A stretch of 64,000 bases of DNA from positions 30,978,107 to 31,042,106 of the forward strand of contig JALGQZ010000009.1 of NCBI GenBank assembly GCA_023105745.1, in the 5' to 3' direction. Both the position numbers and the translations under genes were made by a program. This stretch comes from Austropuccinia psidii (Eukaryota; Basidiomycota; Pucciniomycetes; Pucciniales; Sphaerophragmiaceae). The notes beneath the pieces were generated by a model. That model saw only the letters and a list, made by a program, of their open reading frames with translations. It ran no database searches and was not told the DNA's origin. Within the stretch, counting starts at the first letter, position 1; each line of letters starts with the position of its first letter. This document shows positions 61,497 through 64,000 of this stretch, one piece after another.

Positions 61497-62028
61497 TCAA
61501 TCAAGGCTGTACACCACTGCTCTGCAACCAAGCTTTCTAAGCCTTGAGAGTCTTGCCGGAGTATCGGTCCACAGGAAGTGTGGAGAGTGATTTTCTCTTG
61601 ACGTTGTTGGTGACAGATTGGAAAGGAGCACTGCTGTGTTTACAGCATCAGCCAAAGAATTTGCAGGGAGATTCAATCCTCCTAGTAAGAACCGGGCTTT
61701 TTTGAGTATTGTTTGATTTGCCCTTTCAGCAAAGGCCTTGTGTTGAGGCATTTCAGGGGGTGGAAATATGTGTATGAAGCCACACTCGTTAGATAATTTC
61801 TTGAATTCATTGTTGAGAAACTCTCCTCCTCTATCTGACACCAGCTTCTTTATTTTCTTGTCTTGTGCATTTTCCATTGCAATCTTTGTGGCCTGAAATT
61901 GTTCAAATACTTCAGATTTCTTTTGTAGAAATTTAACAATTTTGTAAGATGATGATTGATCTACTATCGTGAAAAAGTAGCGTTTACCTGACACTGAAGG
62001 TGGGTTGATTGATCCTACTACGTCCATG
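61497..62028 (-). pseudogene. Copia integrase core (interrupted)
   Basis: Reads MDVVGSINPPSVSGKRYFFT, then IVDQ, KKLVSDRGGEFLNNEF and MPQHKAFAERANQTI, giving the D-D-E catalytic set of the Copia integrase; the family usually has PQHNGFAER, so the Asn-Gly to Lys-Ala change is unusual. TGA at 61497-61499 separates it from the RT part in the same frame. Its N-terminal side is cut at 62028 by the solo LTR. Confidence 0.9.
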
Positions 62029-62033
62029 TGTAC

Positions 62034-63954
62034 TGTGAGCCTTGAGGTATATTTTACATACCCAAATAGGCCACAATTATCTTAAAAAGAAATTTTGAAT
62101 TATACATAACTCATAAATCATGCATATATTCAAAATTCATCATTTTTGATTTCAGAAAAGATGAATAACTTTTTATTGAGTAAGTAAATCCATGGATTTA
62201 AGGCCAGATTTGGATTCTACACAAAAATTCACCTAGGGTAGCTCCATAGAGTGAATAAGCTCAAATTAACTCTTTGAGGTGGTAATATGGAAAATACTTC
62301 AACACCACATCATTAATACCACATAAAAGATCCGTGAAAAATTTTGTTTTTCTTGATTTTACACCAAAATAATGGGAAAGTGAGAAATCCCATGTTACAT
62401 ATACACTAAGAATCGTGTTATACATGTTTTGAGCACTTAATATTATGGTATTCTTACATGCACTTTTGGTACACCCATAGTGGATATCTCACTTGAAGCT
62501 TAAATTTCTATTTTGACATGAAAAATAAGCAAGGGGGACAAAAGACATCAAAGAGAGCCAGGGTACCCAACTTCTGAGGCCCCAGAGGCGTGGATAGCTC
62601 CAAAGCTTGGTTCCATGGCTGATCTTGACCCAATTGGTAAACTAAACCTCTTTGGGAACTTGGTTACCAAGTTACAACTACTGTAAAACACCAGAAAATA
62701 GCAAATAACCTGCTATTTTGACGTGCCAAGGAGGTAAAGAGATACTTAGACTCCTGTAACCACGTCAATTCTTAATGACTTTCCATGGATAAACCCCAAA
62801 AGAGTAATTAAAACCCTTTTTGGACTTGTATCCATTGATTTACCTCATAGCAACCAGTGAAACACTGATATTTGCAATTCTATGTAGAAATGAGGTAAAA
62901 ACTTCAAAAATTCATTAAAAATACAATTCTTAATTCATCCTTCTGAACCTTCCAGGACCAATAGAGAACTGTATTATCTATGGTACAACCAAAAAGAATT
63001 ACAGGTTTACTAGTAAAATTAAAAGTTTTACTTACAGTCCATTTTTGACCATTCTACGTGAAACACTGAATCTTCAAAAATTCACAGTAATTAAAACCTG
63101 TGATGAAATTGGCAATAACATTGATAAATTTGAGAAATCAATTATTATTTTGGAATAAAAGAAGATTTACAGATGTTACTCCTTTTATTCTTAACCATAT
63201 TGGGGTTGGTAGTCACGTAAAAGCATCAATTAAGTAATTATGATAATCTTACATGACAACAGATGATGCAATCATTAATCCAAAAAGGTTTATTGTTTCC
63301 TCACTCACTGGTTTTTCAGCTTGCTCCATGGCATGCCTCTGTGAGCTGTTGTTGACTTAAAAGAAGCCTCTTCTTGCTGTTTTTTCCGTATCATCATCTT
63401 ATTAATCATTTATATCAGTATTACCAACAAGTAAGTATTAGTTAAAACTTTTCTTAAGTGTTTTATTCTTTCAGAATCAATCAGAAAGACGTGAAATCAT
63501 AGAAATAAACTATATATTGTTGTAATACATTTATAAATTCATTTTGATCCTCTAAATCCACAATTCTACGTCAAATCTCTCTATCTTATCATTCAATAAG
63601 CTCTTTGGAATATCAGTGAGTGATTTATCTTTAATTCTTAAAGTTTTTCTCTAAAATTAGTTTTCTTCAAGAATTATCATTATAACTATTCTTGCAAAAG
63701 ATAATTATATATTAAAATAATTTTATTATTTTAATAAAAGAAGTTTTTATTATTAAAATCTTCTTGTAATTGATTCTTGTAGACAATTACTTGCTCACTG
63801 TTACAATCACTAGTAGTGTTTAACATGTGAAAGAAATAATTTTAATTATTTAATTGTGGTTATAATAATATTTTATTATTATATTTCATAAGAACAGACA
63901 TAGTACTGCTAATTAATAGTAATATTATCATCAGTTTCATAGTCACATCTTACA
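62034..63954 (-). mobile_element. solo LTR (1,921 bp) inside the Copia integrase
   Basis: On the minus strand it begins TGTAAGATGTGACTATGAAAC at 63954 (the chromovirus LTR begins TGTAAGGTTTGACTATGAAAC) and ends CTCAAGGCTCACA at 62034. It is flanked by the 5-bp duplication TGTAC (62029-62033 and 63955-63959). No internal gag-pol is present, so it is the product of LTR-LTR recombination of a related but diverged Gypsy element. Confidence 0.88.
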
Positions 63955-63959
63955 TGTAC

Positions 63960-64000
63960 ACAGTCTAAGGTTGAGAGTGCTGGTTCAAAGTGGTTCTTTA
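63960..64000 (-). pseudogene. Copia polyprotein, continuation beyond the solo LTR
   Basis: Minus-strand translation gives HFEPALSTLDCV, which runs in the same frame into HMDVVG once the LTR and one duplication copy are removed. The gag, protease and integrase zinc finger should lie beyond the window edge. Confidence 0.75.

Overview
The window is eukaryotic, from a very AT-rich, transposon-swollen fungal genome. Genes have short GT-AG introns of about 60-220 nt, and two spliced cytosolic ribosomal protein genes are clearly host genes. The gag-pol, Copia, hAT and MULE families match what I know from rust fungi (Pucciniales). The chromovirus gag is of the kind I associate with the myrtle-rust genome Austropuccinia psidii; that species call is recall plus inference, not a search result.

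Layout. 1-15.3 kb is AT-rich, gene-poor sequence holding a small tandem LTR-type element (8014-8834, 5-bp target duplication) and a ~90-bp MITE. 15.3-16.7 kb is a decayed Copia gag/protease. 17.0-20.1 kb is a gene island of normal base composition: uS8 (minus) and eS17 (plus) transcribed divergently from a shared 455-bp promoter that contains a telobox, followed by an unassigned ORF. 20.15-33.8 kb is a broken hAT transposase gene into which a 10.6-kb Ty3/Gypsy chromovirus has inserted (21530-32141, TSD CTTCA). 35371-39749 is a complete but decayed Mutator-like element (8-bp TSD TATATATT) whose transposase reading frame is followed by an AT-hook, a zinc knuckle and an OTU-type cysteine protease domain. 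39.8-54.7 kb is AT-rich repeat graveyard with an old direct duplication and diverged LTRs related to the chromovirus LTR. 54.74-56.2 kb is a second island of normal base composition with a spliced, unrecognised ORF. From 58 kb to the end is a second MITE and a Ty1/Copia element (minus) whose integrase is split by a 1.9-kb solo LTR with TSD TGTAC; the Copia reading frame resumes in frame on the far side.

Most content is layered mobile DNA: hAT then Gypsy, and Copia then solo LTR. The youngest insertions are the 8-kb element, whose repeats look identical, and the chromovirus, whose LTRs differ by about a dozen substitutions by eye. The ribosomal protein pair is the only part I can confidently call a working host locus. 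Element boundaries were taken from paired target-site duplications wherever I could read them.
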